This document shows, in pieces, positions 60,746-64,000 of a DNA stretch of 64,000 nucleotides (position 1 is the first letter of the stretch; each line of letters begins with the position of its first letter). This DNA comes from Prunella strophiata (taxonomy: Eukaryota; Chordata; Aves; Passeriformes; Prunellidae), in contig JAZBQD010000017.1 in assembly GCA_036583965.1 (NCBI GenBank), forward strand, positions 27,438,385-27,502,384, in the 5' to 3' direction. The notes under the pieces were generated by a model. It was given only the letters and a program-made list of their open reading frames with translations. It was not told where the DNA came from and made no database searches. Made by a program: the position numbers and the translations under genes.

Positions 60746-63700
60746 TACTTCCTCTGTCACCAACGTAATGCAAAAAAAGTGACTAATGCTGTGTGACAGC
60801 TCATTCTGGTAAGGCTGGCATAAATTCAATCACCAAACTAGCAGTAAATGTACGCAAATGATTAATGACCTGCTAATGTCTTCTCTGAAAATTGGGCACA
60901 TACATACATGAATGAATGTACTCAACAATATGCAAATGCCAGTGTTCCCAAGAAGAAATTATCATTGTAGGGAGATATTTCTGCACAAGTGTAATTAAAA
61001 CACAGTAAGGCTACAATACTCTGTAGCTCAAAAGCGGGAACAAAAACCTCAAAATCCTCATACTGAAAAAAATGGCTACTTCCATCAAATGTACCTTATT
61101 AAGCTAACAAGTGTTTGAAGCATATGTGTAGTTTAAAACCTCATCAAGAATATATTTCGGGATAGGCCTAATTTTCCACTCTGCTGTATGCTGAGATACC
61201 TTACCTTTTTCACCAATTTTATGTTTAATTTGATGATTTTTTAGACCAAATTTTTTTTGAGTCAGCTTCCCAGGGGAAAATGAGGTTTTTGTGATTTGGG
61301 ATAGGAGACATCACATTACTCAAAAGACAGCTAGGCAATAGTGGGAGTCAATCATGCAAGATGTAGTGCCCTCTGGGAATGACTCAAAGGTGACGGGAGC
61401 TATGGAACAGCTAAATTACAGGTTCTGCCTGGACCAAACATTTGATTTCTGCAGAAATAGGATGGGAAAAAAAGGTTTGGGGAAAATTTACTGTTCTTTA
61501 TTTCATAGTTTTGTTAGAATTACTAGCAAGAAAAATTTCAAATGTCTTTATAAACACACGCCTGGAAAAAGATACAATGTATTGTATTAAGTGCAATATA
61601 TTGTACAATATATGATACAATGTATTGTAGTAACTACAATATATAGTATGATACAATATAATGCATTAGATTGTATTACATAATGTAATGTATTAGATAT
61701 AATATATGGCATGTGTTTTACTAGGCAGTAGGCATGCAACTGCTCTTCTAGAAGTTGTATTTAGATTCACAGAGGGATCATTACTAATTGCAGCTTGGAA
61801 TGTTCCTCATTCCCAGAGCCTTGGAAGAACAAGAAAACAAATAGGTGAGTGCTGAAAGGTCATATACAGGGAAACTGTTGCTCAAGTATTGTCTCCTAGT
61901 AAGATCATCTTTTGAAGATATTTTCCATTCAAATAAGGGTGGGGTTTTTTTGTTAGAAAATATCAATAAATGCATACAAAGCACAACCTAAAAGCAGATG
62001 AAATCAGGCTTAAAGTGCTCTTGGCCTCACTGGGTTCTAGTTGGGTGAGAGGAAAAGTACCAGTGAACTCAGTCAGCTGTGTCCTGAAGGATAGGGATGG
62101 GGGCCCTACATCCTGAGTCCTCCTCCTCAGAACCTCCAATCATAACCATCTCCTGTCCTAGCAAAACCAGCCTGATGAGTTATACACTCTGTTGTAGGTG
62201 TTTTGCCCTGCTCAGCCCCAACTCTGCAACCACTTAGATAGGATCAGATTTACTATCAATACTTAGTCAAAAAAATAAACTTGGCCCACTTTAAATGGTC
62301 CATGTTATGCCACATAGCTCATACTTTGTAAATAGCAAATGATATCAGGAAAAATCAAAGAAAGAAAAAGTCTTTATATAAATATGGAAAAGAAAACACA
62401 GTGTCTGTGTTCACAGCAGGGGAGAGTACCACTGACACACAATAAAACTTTAATGTAACTTCACTTATGTTAACATAAGAAACAGATTTAGAACTGTCTG
62501 TGGTTAAAGACTGATATACTAATGTGTCATTGTCCCAGCCTATCCATAAAACCTTAACATTGATACAGAAATCAGCCAGATAAAAACTTTCTGACACAGA
62601 TTTGAGTGTTAGAAAGCAGCATTCTTTATTACAGTGTGCTGTTCACTCAGAGAATCCTTCCTCTAACTGAGTGCCCTGAGCACTGGGTGAATGCTCAAAA
62701 CTGTGAGTTTTTAATCATACACACTGATGACATTGGCTATCCCTGCTTACTTGATGTATGTGTATTACCTTATTTTACATAGTCACACCCTCTTTTTGGA
62801 AGGCCCTATGTGGTTCTTTAGGGTTTATCTTTAATGTCCAGTGTCCTTTTTAGGTGTCTGCTCCTCAACTTTCATTTTGAGTAAGTGCAATATTGTTGCT
62901 TTGCATAACTTCTGCTTTGTCAGCCTTGCAAAGCTAGGCTGGCATCCTGTTGTGTTTTGCGTGACTTCTATTTGTTTAAGTTACATGCTTTGTTTCTCCA
63001 AAGCTGTGCTATTTTGTCCTGTCCTTGTCAGAGTATTTGTAAGACAATTAAACTGCTGATATTGTCATGAAAGTATTTATTCTCTTGCTCATTTAACATG
63101 ATTTGTAGAATGTAGGACAAAAAGTGCAAAATGGCATGGTTAGGATGCATAGAGCAATGAAAGCAGAGATCACATCTGACCTCTCAGTGGTTTCAGGGAA
63201 TGGTCTCCCCTGGGGAAGAGCTGCAGGATGAAGACATAGTAAGAGGAAGATGTTATGATTTGTCACTTTTGGATCAGCTCAGCAAGTGACTCAGTAATGA
63301 TGAATCTGCCAAGAAAATGGAGTGAATGAAGGCCAGAGAGCCATAGGTCATGTTGTCTAAGCAGCTAAATGGAAAAAAAAAAGGATGACATGGGTGGGGT
63401 CAGCAGAAGAGGGCCAGCATTGTTACCACCAGGTTGTAAGCATCAGCTGCTATGGTGGTTGTACCCTTTTAGCAGATTACCATGGCCATATGCAACATCC
63501 TGAGGCCTTAAACCATCAACAAGGATGCTCAGGAACAAAAGCAGAATCTTGCAGACCTTTTAGTACCAAAAAAAATCCAGGGATTTTGGTGCAGCAATTG
63601 TAACCATAGTGAGTACTGCTAACTCTTCCATGACTGCATGCTGCTAAGGCTGTGGTAGATGCCCACTACCATCATCAAAGTAATCTCTTAGCTATCTTAG

Positions 63701-64000
63701 AACTGAACAGTGCTATACCATAACTGTAAACATGGTTGTCATGCTTGCATTATATTCATATATTACAGTTTCATAAACTGTTACATTGCACATGCTATTA
63801 AACCTCATTATAGAGACCTGGCATGTTAATAACTCCTTTTTAATTTTCTGGGCAATAGCTCTGCATGCTCATGCCTCCCCACCTCCAGAGCTTATCTTGC
63901 TACCTCTGCATGAGTTCTCTAAAAATTTCTGCCGGTGCTCCCTCCACCCACCCCTAGAGGCACCTGTCAATTATAACTCTAACAATGTATCAGCACACAC
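60746..64000. other. Right-hand flank
   Basis: AT-rich DNA with the palindromic patch at about 61.6 kb and nothing else recognised. Longest open frames are 60-80 codons with no family resemblance. Confidence 0.6.
61570..61710. repeat. AT-rich palindromic repeat
   Basis: Repeats of acaatgtattgta, caatatattg and similar units alternate with their inverses over about 140 bases, for example gatacaatgtattgta at two places. The sequence can fold back on itself and resembles a degenerate AT satellite prone to cruciforms. Confidence 0.8.

Noticed and set aside
1..64000. CRISPR arrays, bacterial operons, tRNA or rRNA genes.
   Set aside because: No regular spacer-repeat array, no prokaryotic gene layout and no tRNA or rRNA motif was seen; the window is vertebrate.

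Overview
This is a piece of bird chromosome carrying the CDKN2B (INK4b) to MTAP locus. A bird is indicated by many CR1 LINE 3' fragments and by avian endogenous-retrovirus LTRs, set in long AT-rich intergenic and intronic DNA with short GC-rich islands at gene starts. One LTR family resembles ones I associate with songbirds, but I cannot fix the species. In chicken this locus lies on the Z chromosome; that is prior knowledge, not something visible here.

Layout. 1-3.4 kb is AT-rich DNA with two CR1 scraps. 3.44-4.65 kb is a CpG island holding CDKN2B exon 1 (4505-4642, + strand). Exon 2 is at 6917-7207. As written, exon 2 is out of frame after a run of seven G (7123-7129). A one-base change restores a normal INK4 tail ending at 7214, so this is either an assembly error or a real frameshift. 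7.2-16 kb is intergenic, with two long poly-C runs, two small GC islets and a CR1 copy (about 14.26-15.18 kb).

From 16.9 kb to about 48.6 kb MTAP (methylthioadenosine phosphorylase) lies on the minus strand, tail-to-tail with CDKN2B, as in mammals. Exons 2-8 are placed to the base by splice sites and reading phase: 43662-43748, 36341-36399, 33886-34053, 28892-28994, 24409-24648, 23756-23878 and 16897-16935. They give 272 residues and a stop. Exon 1 is the only doubtful part. The CpG island at 48.2-49.4 kb has a single minus-strand ATG (48641-48643) in a plausible MAGAV context but no good splice donor after it. The island also holds a 39-base poly-A run and a 33-bp GC minisatellite (about 48922-49336) with strong G-quadruplex potential. 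MTAP introns contain CR1 copies, a partial ERV (20.86-23.03 kb) and two solo LTRs in opposite orientations.

49.4-64 kb is gene-poor flanking DNA with CR1 tails, an LTR fragment (about 59.15-59.88 kb) and an AT-rich palindromic repeat near 61.6 kb. I found no convincing third gene. No p16/INK4a exon was seen, as expected for birds, and no ARF exon 1-beta could be identified with confidence.

Functionally, CDKN2B restrains CDK4/6 in G1. MTAP is a neighbouring housekeeping enzyme of polyamine and methionine salvage, linked to CDKN2B by conserved synteny rather than by pathway. I found no clearly novel system. The most interesting points are the CDKN2B frameshift, the irregular MTAP first exon with its minisatellite, and a small templated insertion.
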